A stretch of 64,000 nucleotides of DNA from Pedobacter sp. MC2016-05 (lineage in GTDB: Bacteria > Bacteroidota > Bacteroidia > Sphingobacteriales > Sphingobacteriaceae). This document shows positions 1-8,167 of this stretch, piece by piece. The position numbers were made by a program, and so were the translations under genes. Location: NCBI RefSeq assembly GCF_026239735.1, contig NZ_JAPIVT010000018.1, forward strand, positions 62,001 through 126,000, written 5' to 3'. The notes under the pieces were generated by a model. It made no database searches and was not told the DNA's origin. It saw only the letters and a program-made list of their open reading frames with translations. The first letter of the stretch is position 1; every line of letters begins with the position of its first letter.

Positions 1-80
1 GCCTTACCTGTCGGACGTATTTGCGCAAAGGCTGGAGCAGCTAAAATGACTAGGATTAAAACTTGAAATATTCTTTTCAT
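1..80 (-). CDS. Start of an outer-membrane assembly protein, probably BamA (partial)
   Basis: The first 80 bases read leftward as an ATG followed by a typical signal peptide (MKRIFQ, a hydrophobic core, then APAFAQ as a likely signal peptidase I site) and a few mature residues before the window ends. The reading frame is open to the edge. In Bacteroidota the gene after uppS is usually the Omp85-family insertase BamA, followed by OmpH/Skp chaperones. The identity rests on this gene order and the exported start, because no barrel or POTRA sequence is inside the window. Any other exported envelope protein is possible. Confidence 0.55.
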   Translation of the reverse strand, partial: MKRIFQVLILVILAAPAFAQIRPTGK

Positions 81-233
81 TAAAATAATTTGTTCAGTAA
101 TGGCCACGAAGGTAACAATGTTTTTTTTAGCAAAATTTACATTTGCCATGTTTCCCTTATTATGGTTTCATTTATCGTATAAAAGTGGTGCTAAGTTAGT
201 TTAAACGCTTGTTAAAAAGTGTTAAAAGAAAAA

Positions 234-974
234 TTAGTTCAATTGTTCGCTAATTTTTCCGAAACGGCGTTCGCGTTTTTGATAGTCAACAATAGCCTCA
301 AAGAGATCTTCTCTTCTAAAATCTGGCCACAAAACGTCAGTGAAATAAAACTCCGTATAAGCCATTTGCCAAAGCAAATAATTACTTATCCGATGTTCGC
401 CACTTGTTCTGATCATTAACTCCGGGTCAGGAATATTTACGGTTGTAAGTTTCGATGAAAAGAGACCCTCATCGATATCATCCATAGAGATTGTATTATC
501 TTTTACGGCTTCAGCAATTTTTCTGGCCGCCTCAACAATTTCCCATTTTGCACTATAGCTAAGGGCCAGTGTTAAGGTACATTTTTCGTTGTGGGCAGTC
601 TTATCCATTGCTTCTTTCAAATCATCAATACACTCTTGTGGTAAAGATGATATGTTGCCAATGGCATTAAGCTTAACTTTATTTTTGTTGAGCGTTTCGG
701 TTTCTCTGTTAATTGTTGAGATCAGGATTTGCATCAAAGCATCAACCTCTTCCTTCGGACGATTCCAGTTTTCAGTAGAAAAAGCATAAAGGGTTAGGTA
801 TTCAATACCTACTTCAACACAGCCTTCTACAATATCTTTTACAGATAGCACACCTTGCTCATGCCCAAAAACACGTACTTTTCCCTGGCCTTTTGCCCAT
901 CTTCCATTCCCATCCATGATAACGGCAATGTGCTTTGGCAGGCGGCTATAGTCTATTTGTTCTTTAAAATCCAT
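234..974 (-). CDS. uppS: Isoprenyl transferase (undecaprenyl diphosphate synthase)
   Basis: Cytosolic cis-prenyltransferase that condenses isopentenyl diphosphate onto farnesyl diphosphate to build the C55 lipid carrier for peptidoglycan and other envelope glycans. The 246-residue length is normal. The family hallmark HIAVIMDGNGRWAKG starts at residue 15 and includes the catalytic aspartate at residue 21. The C-terminal substrate-binding block with IRTSGEHRISNYLLWQ is also intact. The gene lies 19 bp downstream of the PorG-like barrel gene and upstream of the probable bamA, the conserved envelope-biogenesis order of Bacteroidota, so it is probably co-transcribed with nadK and its neighbours. 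Confidence 0.97.
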   Translation of the reverse strand: MDFKEQIDYSRLPKHIAVIMDGNGRWAKGQGKVRVFGHEQGVLSVKDIVEGCVEVGIEYLTLYAFSTENWNRPKEEVDALMQILISTINRETETLNKNKVKLNAIGNISSLPQECIDDLKEAMDKTAHNEKCTLTLALSYSAKWEIVEAARKIAEAVKDNTISMDDIDEGLFSSKLTTVNIPDPELMIRTSGEHRISNYLLWQMAYTEFYFTDVLWPDFRREDLFEAIVDYQKRERRFGKISEQLN

Positions 975-993
975 TAATTAAGTCAAAATCAGC

Positions 994-1797
994 TTAAAAC
1001 GAGTAGCATTTTGAGGATACAAAGGTAAAAGATATGCCAACACTAACAAATAGATAAGTGTCCCTTTTTCTAAAATCTCCTCTTTGGGTTCCTGCAACAC
1101 CAATTTGACTGATAGATGGATCGGATAAATTGATGCGATTTCCATCTGAACCAACAAATACCTGTTTATCGCTGTCCGGATACCTTCCGCTAACGTCGTC
1201 AATATAGTCAGTCAACGGCGTTCTATAGCCTAATTCGGTAAAAACAGTCCAGGTATCTTTATAATTGTATCGTAAACCCACGCCATAAGGAATGGTTAAA
1301 ACGGCATTTCTATATCCATTCTCTTGTCCTTCTGTAGCCAGTCTATCCAAACGATAGGTTTCACCGTCGTATTTAACTTTTGGTTTAAATACCACAAAAC
1401 CAGCACCGGCAAATAAGTAAGGTGTAAATTGACGGGTTCCACCACCCAAATTGAAATTAAAAAAATTGAAATCAATTAGTGCGCTCAATTCGTTTAAGGA
1501 AGTATTAAAACTTAAGTTTCTTTCTCTGAACTGTGCATTGTTTGATTGTGAATCTTTAGCCTGAATCTGGCCGTAAGTATAGTTTAATCTTACCCCTAAG
1601 TATTGATTGAAGTTTTTCTTTCCATAAACTCCGGCAGAAATACCACTCACTTTTAAAGGATGGTTTTGATTAAGATCACCAATGTATCCTGCGCCGCCGC
1701 CCATCAGCCCTATCTCCCAATTGCCCTCTTGAGCAAAAGATATTTTTCCTCCGGTAATAAGAAATAAGATGATGATTAGGAGTTTATTTAGCGTCAT
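994..1797 (-). CDS. PorG-like outer-membrane beta-barrel (DUF6089 family)
   Basis: 267 residues: a signal peptide ending near SFAQ (about residue 22), then EGNWEIGLMGGGAGYIGDLN and alternating aromatic/hydrophobic strands typical of a small outer-membrane barrel, closing with a strand ending GISFTF. The gene sits between nadK and uppS. In Porphyromonas gingivalis the T9SS protein PorG is encoded directly next to uppS and the Omp85 gene, so position and fold together suggest the PorG orthologue, which associates with the PorK/PorN ring. The last nine residues after the final strand (VSSKCYSF-like) are an odd extension, since barrels usually end at the terminal aromatic. A related DUF6089 barrel without a secretion role is the alternative. 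Confidence 0.72.
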   Translation of the reverse strand: MTLNKLLIIILFLITGGKISFAQEGNWEIGLMGGGAGYIGDLNQNHPLKVSGISAGVYGKKNFNQYLGVRLNYTYGQIQAKDSQSNNAQFRERNLSFNTSLNELSALIDFNFFNFNLGGGTRQFTPYLFAGAGFVVFKPKVKYDGETYRLDRLATEGQENGYRNAVLTIPYGVGLRYNYKDTWTVFTELGYRTPLTDYIDDVSGRYPDSDKQVFVGSDGNRINLSDPSISQIGVAGTQRGDFRKRDTYLFVSVGISFTFVSSKCYSF

Positions 1798-1799
1798 AC

Positions 1800-2681
1800 T
1801 TAGTAGTTACGGGTATCTATGCCCCATAATAATTTATTCCTTAACGTGTTTAAGTAAGTTTCATTGTTAAGACGAATAAGATTTATGCAAAAGTCGGCTT
1901 TTTTTATCGATATTTTAACTGAACGCTCAACCGTTACAGTTCTACTATCACACGAAACCAAAAATTTAGATTCTCTGGCCTCTACTTCGAAGGATAATTT
2001 ATTATCATCAGGAAGCACTACTGGCCGCACATTTAGATTGTGGGGAGCAATAGGCGTGACCACAAAATTTTCTGAATCTGGATAAATAATTGGTCCACCG
2101 CAGCTTAGCGAGTAAGCCGTAGAACCCGTTGGCGTGGCAATAATTAACCCATCTGCCCAGTACGAATTGATAAATTCATCATTCATTAATGCATGAATAA
2201 TCATCATTGCCGAATTATCCCGCCTGTGGATGGTGATGTCGTTCAGCGCAAAGTTTTCTTCACCAAATAATCCATTATCCGATTCTAAAACCAAAAGTGA
2301 ACGTGTATCTAAGCTATATTCTTTATTTACCAACGCATTAAGCGCCGATTCTATTTCGTTTTTATTGATACTGGCCAAAAAGCCCAAACGACCAAAATTA
2401 ATCCCAATAACGGGAATATTTGAATCGCGAATTAACGAAAGTGTATCAAGCAAAGTTCCATCCCCACCTAAACTTAAAAGTACATCTGCATGATCTTTGA
2501 GTTCTTTGTGGTTATGAAAAATTACTGTATTGGCTGGCAGCTTAATTTTACCGTGAAGCGATGTTTTAAACTTAGAATATAAAACGGGTTGAATATTATG
2601 AGTGGCCAGATAATTAAAAACCTCTTGCACATAGGGCAAAACTGTATCGTTAAAATCCCTCCCGTAAATTGCGATCCTCAT
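1800..2681 (-). CDS. nadK: NAD kinase
   Basis: Phosphorylates NAD to NADP in the cytosol. The 293-residue protein has the diagnostic GGDGT motif at residues 72-76, an NDI version of the NDE motif near residue 147, and the glycine-rich nucleotide-binding segment DGLIIATPTGSTAYSLSCGG. Length and motifs match bacterial NAD kinases. It is separated by 2 bp from the PorG-like gene downstream and by 8 bp from the CBS-domain gene upstream, so it sits in the middle of a tightly packed leftward operon. No unusual features were seen. Confidence 0.97.
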   Translation of the reverse strand: MRIAIYGRDFNDTVLPYVQEVFNYLATHNIQPVLYSKFKTSLHGKIKLPANTVIFHNHKELKDHADVLLSLGGDGTLLDTLSLIRDSNIPVIGINFGRLGFLASINKNEIESALNALVNKEYSLDTRSLLVLESDNGLFGEENFALNDITIHRRDNSAMMIIHALMNDEFINSYWADGLIIATPTGSTAYSLSCGGPIIYPDSENFVVTPIAPHNLNVRPVVLPDDNKLSFEVEARESKFLVSCDSRTVTVERSVKISIKKADFCINLIRLNNETYLNTLRNKLLWGIDTRNY

Positions 2682-2689
2682 AAAATATT

Positions 2690-3352
2690 TTAAACGTTTA
2701 GATAGTTCATGAAAGAATCATAACGTTCTTGAGAACCATCGTCAATTTGTGTGTTGTTGTAAACTTCCTTCACCAGGTAATCGTACCTTTCAAAAGAAGC
2801 CACAAGCGATGTAATTTCTGTTTTATTAACTTTTAAAGTCACTTCCATACGAGTGGAATCATCAAAAGTATTGACATAAGATGACAGGATCTGAGCATTA
2901 TCTGCTTCGACAATTTGTGAGATATGTGCCAAAGAATTATCCCGGTTGCTGATTTCCAACACAATAATTCCGCCTGGGTGATTAACAGCATACTGTTCTG
3001 CCACGGCATCAACCATGTTGTTAATAGAAATTAAGCCCAAGTAGTTTTTTTGCTGATCGACAACCGGCACAGCTGTTAGTTTTAGCTGGCTCATCAAACG
3101 AATCACATCATAAGTGTGTGCGTCGCTTAAGGTAAAAACGTTTAAAAAATTAACGCCAGAATCCGTCAAGATTGTATCGTGCTTGCTGATATTTAATAAA
3201 TCATCTTCGGAAACTAAACCCAATAAAGAAGCTTCGCTAAGAACCGGCATGTGCTTCACTTTAAATTCGTTCATACGATCTAAAGCTTTTTGCACCGTGT
3301 CATCAGCTCTTAATGATGGAATAGCATTCGATATGATTTCTTCAGCAAACAT
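2690..3352 (-). CDS. CBS-domain protein with ACT-like C-terminus
   Basis: 220 residues. Two CBS motifs occupy roughly residues 1-125 (KHMPVLSE...LLGLVSEDDLL and TAVPVVDQ...YLGLISINNMV are the paired ligand-binding strands). The last 80 residues read like an ACT-type fold (a start near IIVLEISNRDNSLAHISQI). CBS pairs bind adenine nucleotides or S-adenosylmethionine, and the architecture resembles AcuB-like proteins, but the physiological role is unknown. Its ATG overlaps the stop of the upstream hydrolase by one base (TAATG), which indicates translational coupling. It lies immediately before nadK, so an energy- or nucleotide-sensing role is an attractive inference only. Confidence 0.88.
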   Translation of the reverse strand: MFAEEIISNAIPSLRADDTVQKALDRMNEFKVKHMPVLSEASLLGLVSEDDLLNISKHDTILTDSGVNFLNVFTLSDAHTYDVIRLMSQLKLTAVPVVDQQKNYLGLISINNMVDAVAEQYAVNHPGGIIVLEISNRDNSLAHISQIVEADNAQILSSYVNTFDDSTRMEVTLKVNKTEITSLVASFERYDYLVKEVYNNTQIDDGSQERYDSFMNYLNV

Positions 3353-4116
3353 TATTTAAGTAAAATTCTATCTAAAAATTTCTCCAGATAACCATTAAAT
3401 ATCTCCGGATGCTCCATCATAGGGGCATGACCGCATTTATCAACCCAGTTCAATTCAGAATTAGGCAACAATTGATGGAATTCTTCTGCCACTTCTGGCG
3501 GTGTAACTTTATCATTCTTTCCCCAGATCAATGAAACCGGGATGGTTATTTTAGAAAGTTCCTTGGCCATATTGTGGCGAATTGCCGACTTAGCCATCGT
3601 TAAAATCCTAATCACCCGAGATCGGTCGTTAACGGTTTTAAACACATCATCAACCAATTCTTTCGTTGCCGTTGCTGGATCGTAAAAAGTAAATTCTACC
3701 TTTTCTTTAATATAATCATAACTTTCACGACGTGGGAATGAACCTCCGAAAGCGTTTTCGTATAAGCCAGAGCTACCTGTTAAAACCAAAGCTTTAACAA
3801 ACTCCTGATGTGCAACTGTAAAAACCAAACCCACGTGACCTCCTAAGGAATTACCCACTAAAACCACTTGATTTAATCCTTTAAATTTTAAAAAACGATG
3901 TAAGTACCTGGAAAGTGCTTTAACGCCTAAAGTTAAAATTGGCAAATCGTAAATAGGTAAAATGGGAATAATTACATGATAACGATCTTTAAATTGCTCT
4001 ATAACACGCTCCCAGTTACTTAATTCACCCATTAAACCATGCAGCAATACCAACTTTTCGCCTTTTCCAGTTTCAATGTATTTAAATCCGTCTTCTTCAA
4101 TTATCTGGTATGTCAT
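3352..4116 (-). CDS. Alpha/beta-fold hydrolase
   Basis: 254 residues with the complete catalytic set of the alpha/beta-hydrolase superfamily: oxyanion segment LLHGLMG (24-30), nucleophile elbow GNSLGGH with Ser90, acid in WGKNDKVTPPE, and histidine in CGHAPMMEHPE. No signal peptide, so cytosolic. The substrate cannot be read from the sequence; relatives include esterases and aromatic-ring-cleavage (MhpC-like) hydrolases. It is the first gene of the leftward hydrolase-CBS-nadK-porG-uppS-bamA run and overlaps the next gene by one base. No TAnnTTTG box was found in the 150 bp upstream of its start. Confidence 0.9.
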   Translation of the reverse strand: MTYQIIEEDGFKYIETGKGEKLVLLHGLMGELSNWERVIEQFKDRYHVIIPILPIYDLPILTLGVKALSRYLHRFLKFKGLNQVVLVGNSLGGHVGLVFTVAHQEFVKALVLTGSSGLYENAFGGSFPRRESYDYIKEKVEFTFYDPATATKELVDDVFKTVNDRSRVIRILTMAKSAIRHNMAKELSKITIPVSLIWGKNDKVTPPEVAEEFHQLLPNSELNWVDKCGHAPMMEHPEIFNGYLEKFLDRILLK

Positions 4117-4301
4117 ATATATTATAGGTGGTATTGTGCACTAAGTTAGTAGAGTAAAATTAAATTTTCGCATTTCTATGCCATTTTTCTGAAATAAAGC
4201 CGATAACGGTATAAAAACCTTTGTTAAAGCATGAAAATGCAAGTATCAAGTATCAAGACAGTTGCTAGATTCATGTCTTTACCTTTAGTCTTTAAGCTTA
4301 A

Positions 4302-4748
4302 CTATGCAAGCTTCTCTTTTACAATTTCAGCTATTAATTTGCCATCTGCCTTACCTGCAAGTTCTTTATTGGCCAAACCCATCACCCTCCCCATATCTTT
4401 AACCGATGTGGCACCAGATTGTTTGATCACGTTTTCGATAATAACTGCAACCTCAGTCCTATCTAACTGCTGTGGTAAAAATTGGTTAATCACCGCAATT
4501 TCTTCTTCCTCTACCTTAAACAAATCTTCACGGTTTTGTTGCTTGTAAATATCAGCAGACTCACGGCGTTGCTTGATTAGCTTTTGAAGAATTTTTAATT
4601 CCGTTTCTTCGGTAATCTCTTCTGATGAACCTTTCTCGGTTTTAGCCAACAGTAAAGCCGCTTTAATTGCTCTTAATCCTCTTAGTTGAGCATTATCTTT
4701 AGCCAGCATGGCTTTTTTTATTTCTTGATCTATTGTGTTTGATATCAT
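4302..4748 (-). CDS. GatB/YqeY domain-containing protein
   Basis: 148 residues, all-helical and highly charged, beginning MISNTIDQEIKKAMLAKD and containing KKQRRESADIYK-type and QFLPQQL segments typical of stand-alone YqeY proteins. YqeY resembles the tail domain of the amidotransferase subunit GatB, which binds tRNA; the free-standing version has no settled function. Length (about 150) is standard. The gene is flanked on its upstream side by an inverted word-repeat (4749-4853) separating it from the dehydrogenase gene. I see no odd features inside it. Confidence 0.93.
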   Translation of the reverse strand: MISNTIDQEIKKAMLAKDNAQLRGLRAIKAALLLAKTEKGSSEEITEETELKILQKLIKQRRESADIYKQQNREDLFKVEEEEIAVINQFLPQQLDRTEVAVIIENVIKQSGATSVKDMGRVMGLANKELAGKADGKLIAEIVKEKLA

Positions 4749-4853
4749 TTTTCTGTTATCAGTTATGAGTTATGGGTTGTGGGTTACCTGTTTGAGCTAC
4801 CTTTTAAACACCTAAACTGTAAACTCGCAACCGGTAACTGGCAACCCACTACT
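4749..4853. repeat. Intergenic inverted word-repeat (GTTATGAGTT family)
   Basis: The left part reiterates GTTATCAGTTATGAGTTATGGGTTGTGGGTTA; the right part carries the complementary words GCAACCGGTAACTGGCAACCCAC. Together they could fold into a long imperfect hairpin. The same word family appears at 38761-38828. It sits between two leftward genes, directly upstream of the YqeY start codon. Confidence 0.6.
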
Positions 4854-5612
4854 TTAATTTCTATTTATTATCGTTGCTGTGGCCTGTACAGTCGGCATAA
4901 TCAGCATATCGTTTATATTTACATGTTTCGGACGGCTTACTACATACCAAATCGCATCCGCTATATCATCGGCGATAAGTGGCTCCAGGTTTTCGTACAC
5001 TTTTTTAGCCCTATCTTCATCCCCTTTAAATCGTACTACCGAAAATTCGGTCTCCACCATACCTGGATTAATTTCAGTCACCTTAATTCCGTGAGGCAAA
5101 AGATCAATCCGCATACCCTTACTTAATGCATCAACCGCATGTTTGCTGGCACAATATACGTTTCCGTTTGGATAAACTTCCTTTCCAGCAATTGAACCGA
5201 TGTTAATGATATGACCCGATTGATTTGGAATCATCCAGTTGGAAACAATTTTGGTAACATACAGCAATCCTTTAACATTGGTGTCAATCATGGTATCCCA
5301 ATCATTGGTATCGCCCTTATCAATAGGATCCAAGCCCTGGCTTAAACCTGCATTGTTAACCAATACATCAACATTTTTCCAATCTGCAGGTAAATTTTCC
5401 AACACGGTTGATAAACTTTCTTTGTCTCGAACATCAGCCAAAACCTGCTTAATTTCGATGGCATATTTATCAGCCAAATGATGCGAAAGTTTCGCCAATC
5501 GATCTTCGCGACGGGCAAGTAAAATTAAGTGATAACCTTGTTGGGCGAAGGTGTGCGCACAAGCTTCGCCAATACCAGAAGTTGCGCCTGTAATTAATGC
5601 AATTTTAGACAT
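4854..5612 (-). CDS. Short-chain dehydrogenase/reductase, NADP-type (YdfG-like)
   Basis: 252 residues of the classical SDR fold. The cofactor motif TGATSGIG lies at residues 8-15, NNAG follows strand 4, and the catalytic Ser...Tyr-X3-Lys set is present (IGSIAGKE then YCASK). A basic pair in LLARREDRL after strand 2 favours NADP. Related enzymes include serine/3-hydroxy-acid dehydrogenases such as E. coli YdfG, but substrate specificity cannot be deduced. It is transcribed leftward from its own apparent promoter (TACCTTTG, 5679-5686) and is separated from yqeY by a repeat. Confidence 0.93.
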   Translation of the reverse strand: MSKIALITGATSGIGEACAHTFAQQGYHLILLARREDRLAKLSHHLADKYAIEIKQVLADVRDKESLSTVLENLPADWKNVDVLVNNAGLSQGLDPIDKGDTNDWDTMIDTNVKGLLYVTKIVSNWMIPNQSGHIINIGSIAGKEVYPNGNVYCASKHAVDALSKGMRIDLLPHGIKVTEINPGMVETEFSVVRFKGDEDRAKKVYENLEPLIADDIADAIWYVVSRPKHVNINDMLIMPTVQATATIINRN

Positions 5613-5678
5613 GTTTATGAATAATTTAGCTTCAGTTTAACCAGGAGCATTGCTGCAATTGGTTTTTCTTAATGCAGG

Positions 5679-5686
5679 CAAAGGTA
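5679..5686 (-). promoter_or_regulatory. Bacteroidota -7 box TACCTTTG for the dehydrogenase gene
   Basis: Exact TAnnTTTG match on the minus strand, 66 bp before the dehydrogenase ATG. I did not find a convincing -33 TTG at the standard spacing, so it rests on the -7 element alone. Confidence 0.45.
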
Positions 5687-5706
5687 AGTTTTTTTGAATT
5701 GTACGG

Positions 5707-6504
5707 CTATTGAAAAATTAAACTGAACGTTAATTGACGTAATTTTAACTTATCAATCGGATTAGCAAAAGCAGTATCGTCGTGCTGAAGCAAATCATTG
5801 GTTGAATAGGCCAACTTAATTTCGGGCGACATTTTGAAATACTCGAAATACAAGTCAAAACCTATTCCCGTTTCATAGGATAGATAATTGCGTTGATTTT
5901 TCAACAGCTTGTTTATTGGCGTTTCGCCTTCATCGAAGAATTTCTTTTTCGAAGCAATATCAATCGAATACTTCGCTCCGCCCAACCAGTAAGCCCTAAA
6001 ATTATTCATGCGGTTCGATTTAACTTTTATACCTATCGGAAACTCGAACATGGTTGCCTGAACCTTCTTATCGATTAAGGTTTGATAATTTTTCGTTTGG
6101 CCATTGCCGAGATCAATGGGGTCTAATGGCAAATACTCATACGAAACTACACGATCGCTGAAAATCAATGATGGAGTTGAACGAATATCAAAATTCTCTG
6201 CCAAGCGCCTGTTCATCACAAAACCTAAACCAAAGCCCTGCGAAGGTGGACTTGAAATAGCATTCAAAGAATTTGTAACCGGCAAACCCGAATTCGGATC
6301 ATAAGACACGCCCAAAGAATTTCGCACTTCGTAAAAAGGTGCCCGCCAGTTTTCTTTTTTAAGAATTTTGTATTCTGCAGAAATATACTGAAAATTAAAC
6401 CCAAAGCTCCAATCTTCATCATCAATTCCCCCACCCCAGTTCTGAGCCAGGCAAGCGGTAGAAATTGTGAATAACGAAAAGATGAGGCTTAATTTTTTTA
6501 TCAT
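5707..6504 (-). CDS. porT: PorT family type IX secretion outer-membrane protein
   Basis: 265 residues: signal peptide ending CLAQ near residue 21, then GGGIDDEDWSFGFNFQYISAEYKI, an eight-strand-like barrel and a terminal strand ending in phenylalanine (LIFQ region). PorT/SprT is an outer-membrane component required for type IX secretion. The gene overlaps the ubiE stop codon by four bases (ATGA), and the ubiE-porT pair is the conserved location of sprT/porT in Flavobacterium and relatives, which supports the call over a generic barrel. With the PorG-like gene at 994-1797 and a sorting-domain protein at 17665-18195, the organism is very likely to run a T9SS. Confidence 0.85.
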   Translation of the reverse strand: MIKKLSLIFSLFTISTACLAQNWGGGIDDEDWSFGFNFQYISAEYKILKKENWRAPFYEVRNSLGVSYDPNSGLPVTNSLNAISSPPSQGFGLGFVMNRRLAENFDIRSTPSLIFSDRVVSYEYLPLDPIDLGNGQTKNYQTLIDKKVQATMFEFPIGIKVKSNRMNNFRAYWLGGAKYSIDIASKKKFFDEGETPINKLLKNQRNYLSYETGIGFDLYFEYFKMSPEIKLAYSTNDLLQHDDTAFANPIDKLKLRQLTFSLIFQ

Positions 6505-7232
6505 TTAGTACCGACGTAGATTGAACTTATTCCAAACGTTAAAATTCTTTGTTTGGTACTTTTGAAACCAACTTTTTCCATAAGGGTTGTAAAATCAGTT
6601 CCATCAGGAAAAGCGGCTACAGATTCAGGTAAATAAGTGTAGGCTCTGGCATCTTTTGAAAACAACTTTCCGAAGAATGGCGTAACATGCAGGAAGTAAA
6701 AATTATATAGTTGCTTTACTGGAAAAACACGGGGTTTTGAAAATTCTAAAATGACCATTTTGCCGTTGGGTTTTAACACCCTGTACATATCTGTTAGACC
6801 TTTTTCGAGGTTTTCGAAGTTACGAACTCCGTATGCGCAGGTAATGGCATCGAAAGTATTGTTTTCAAAATGCAAGCCTTCCGAATCGCCTAACTGAACG
6901 GTAAAAGTTTCGTTTAAGCTGCGTTCGTTAATCTTTTTCTTAGCCACATCCAGCATTCCTTCAGAAATATCTACACCAATCACTTTCTCAGGATGAAGTT
7001 TTTTAATCGCTTCAAAAGCGAAATCACCTGTTCCAGTGGCTACATCCAGTAAATTCCTCGGTTGAATGGAAGCCAGTTCTTTGATCGCTTTTTTACGCCA
7101 CAGTACATCAATCCCTAAAGAAAGAAAATGGTTCAAAAAATCGTATGTACCCGAAATATTGTTAAACATAGTTGCAACCTGCTCTTTCTTGGTTGCGTCT
7201 TCTACTTGATAAGGAGTGATATTCTGATTCAT
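6501..7232 (-). CDS. ubiE: Demethylmenaquinone methyltransferase UbiE/MenG
   Basis: SAM-dependent methyltransferase for the last step of menaquinone synthesis. Numbering from the ATG at 7232 gives 243 residues. The SAM-binding LDVATGTGD motif is at 62-70, with the UbiE-specific DFLNHFLSLGIDVLWRKKA block at 31-49, and ITCAYGVRNFENLEKGL further on. An upstream in-frame TTG at 7244 would add four residues, but that TTG lies inside the TATCTTTG promoter box, so the ATG is preferred. The stop overlaps the porT start by four bases. A ubiquinone role is unlikely in this phylum. Confidence 0.95.
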   Translation of the reverse strand: MNQNITPYQVEDATKKEQVATMFNNISGTYDFLNHFLSLGIDVLWRKKAIKELASIQPRNLLDVATGTGDFAFEAIKKLHPEKVIGVDISEGMLDVAKKKINERSLNETFTVQLGDSEGLHFENNTFDAITCAYGVRNFENLEKGLTDMYRVLKPNGKMVILEFSKPRVFPVKQLYNFYFLHVTPFFGKLFSKDARAYTYLPESVAAFPDGTDFTTLMEKVGFKSTKQRILTFGISSIYVGTK

Positions 7233-7241
7233 GGTATGGGG

Positions 7242-7249
7242 CAAAGATA
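7242..7249 (-). promoter_or_regulatory. -7 box TATCTTTG for ubiE-porT
   Basis: Exact TAnnTTTG match on the minus strand ending nine bases before the ubiE ATG. This implies a very short leader and decides the start codon choice. Confidence 0.55.
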
Positions 7250-7257
7250 GGGAAAAA

Positions 7258-7462
7258 GTCCGAAGTCGGGACTCAATAGTCGGAAGTCCAAACTATCAAA
7301 AGATATCAAAAGCGATAAAAAGATAAATTTAAACCAAAGGTGGATTACAGATGACTTTAAATGCAGTTTTGGAGAGCAGATAGACTATATGCTTGAGCGA
7401 ATTTTACAATATCAAGAGATTGCAGATTTAGACTAAAGGCTTCGGACTTCGGACTTCCGACT
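7258..7462. repeat. Inverted word-repeat (GTCCGAAGTCGG family) in a divergent region
   Basis: Left arm 7258-7289 reiterates GTCCGAAGTCGG and AGTCGGAAGTCC; right arm 7440-7462 reiterates CTTCGGACTTCGGACTTCCGA, its complement. About 150 bp of unassigned AT-rich sequence lies between the arms. The repeat occupies almost all of the space between the divergent ubiE and engB promoters. Confidence 0.65.
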
Positions 7463-7470
7463 CAAAACCC

Positions 7471-7478
7471 TACCTTTG
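7471..7478 (+). promoter_or_regulatory. -7 box TACCTTTG for engB
   Basis: Exact TAnnTTTG match only four bases before the engB ATG, directly after the right arm of the word-repeat. Transcripts starting here would be leaderless or nearly so. Confidence 0.5.
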
Positions 7479-7482
7479 CAAC

Positions 7483-8106
7483 ATGGTTATCAAAACGGCA
7501 ACATTTGTTTGCAGCAACACCCAGATTTCGGCTTTACCGATACCAACAATGCCCGAGTATGCATTTATTGGCCGGTCAAATGTGGGCAAATCTTCTTTAA
7601 TTAACATGTTGGTTAATCAACATGGATTGGCAAAAACCTCTCAGCGGCCAGGAAAAACGCAACTCATTAACCATTTTCTAATTAACGAGAAATGGTACAT
7701 TGTCGATTTGCCGGGTTACGGCTATGCAAAGGTTTCTAAAACCAGTAGAGAAAAGTGGGAGAAATTCATTCGTGCATATATCACCAAAAGAGAAAGCTTA
7801 CAGTGTGTTTTCGTATTGATAGACAGTCGCTTAGAGCCACAACAGATTGACATCGAGTTTTGCTATTGGTTGGGCGAAAAGCAAATCCCTTTTTCTTTGA
7901 TTTTCACTAAGGCAGATAAACAGGGCATGACCACCACTCAAAAAAACGTAGCTGCTTTTAAGAAAAAGTTAGGTGAGTTTTTTGAAGAGATCCCCGCAAC
8001 CTTTATTACCTCAGCCGAAAAAGGAAATGGAAAAGATGAAGTTTTAAATTTTATTACAGAGGTGAATCAAGATTTTGTGGTTCCATCAGACTATAAAAAG
8101 TTTTAA
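7483..8106 (+). CDS. engB: Ribosome biogenesis GTPase EngB/YihA/YsxC
   Basis: 207-residue TRAFAC-class GTPase needed for large ribosomal subunit assembly. G1 GRSNVGKS lies at residues 30-37, the G2 region has SQRPGKTQ, G3 is DLPGYGYAKVS, G4 is TKAD and G5 is TSAEKGNG. Family length is standard. The ATG at 7483 gives the usual N-terminal strand leading to EYAFIGRSN. It is divergent from ubiE, with a promoter-like TACCTTTG four bases upstream of the start. Confidence 0.96.
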   Translation: MVIKTATFVCSNTQISALPIPTMPEYAFIGRSNVGKSSLINMLVNQHGLAKTSQRPGKTQLINHFLINEKWYIVDLPGYGYAKVSKTSREKWEKFIRAYITKRESLQCVFVLIDSRLEPQQIDIEFCYWLGEKQIPFSLIFTKADKQGMTTTQKNVAAFKKKLGEFFEEIPATFITSAEKGNGKDEVLNFITEVNQDFVVPSDYKKF

Positions 8107-8167
8107 GCGCTTCACAGTTTTCAAAGAAGTTTGAGATCTTAACATAACAATATTCGTATATCAGTAA

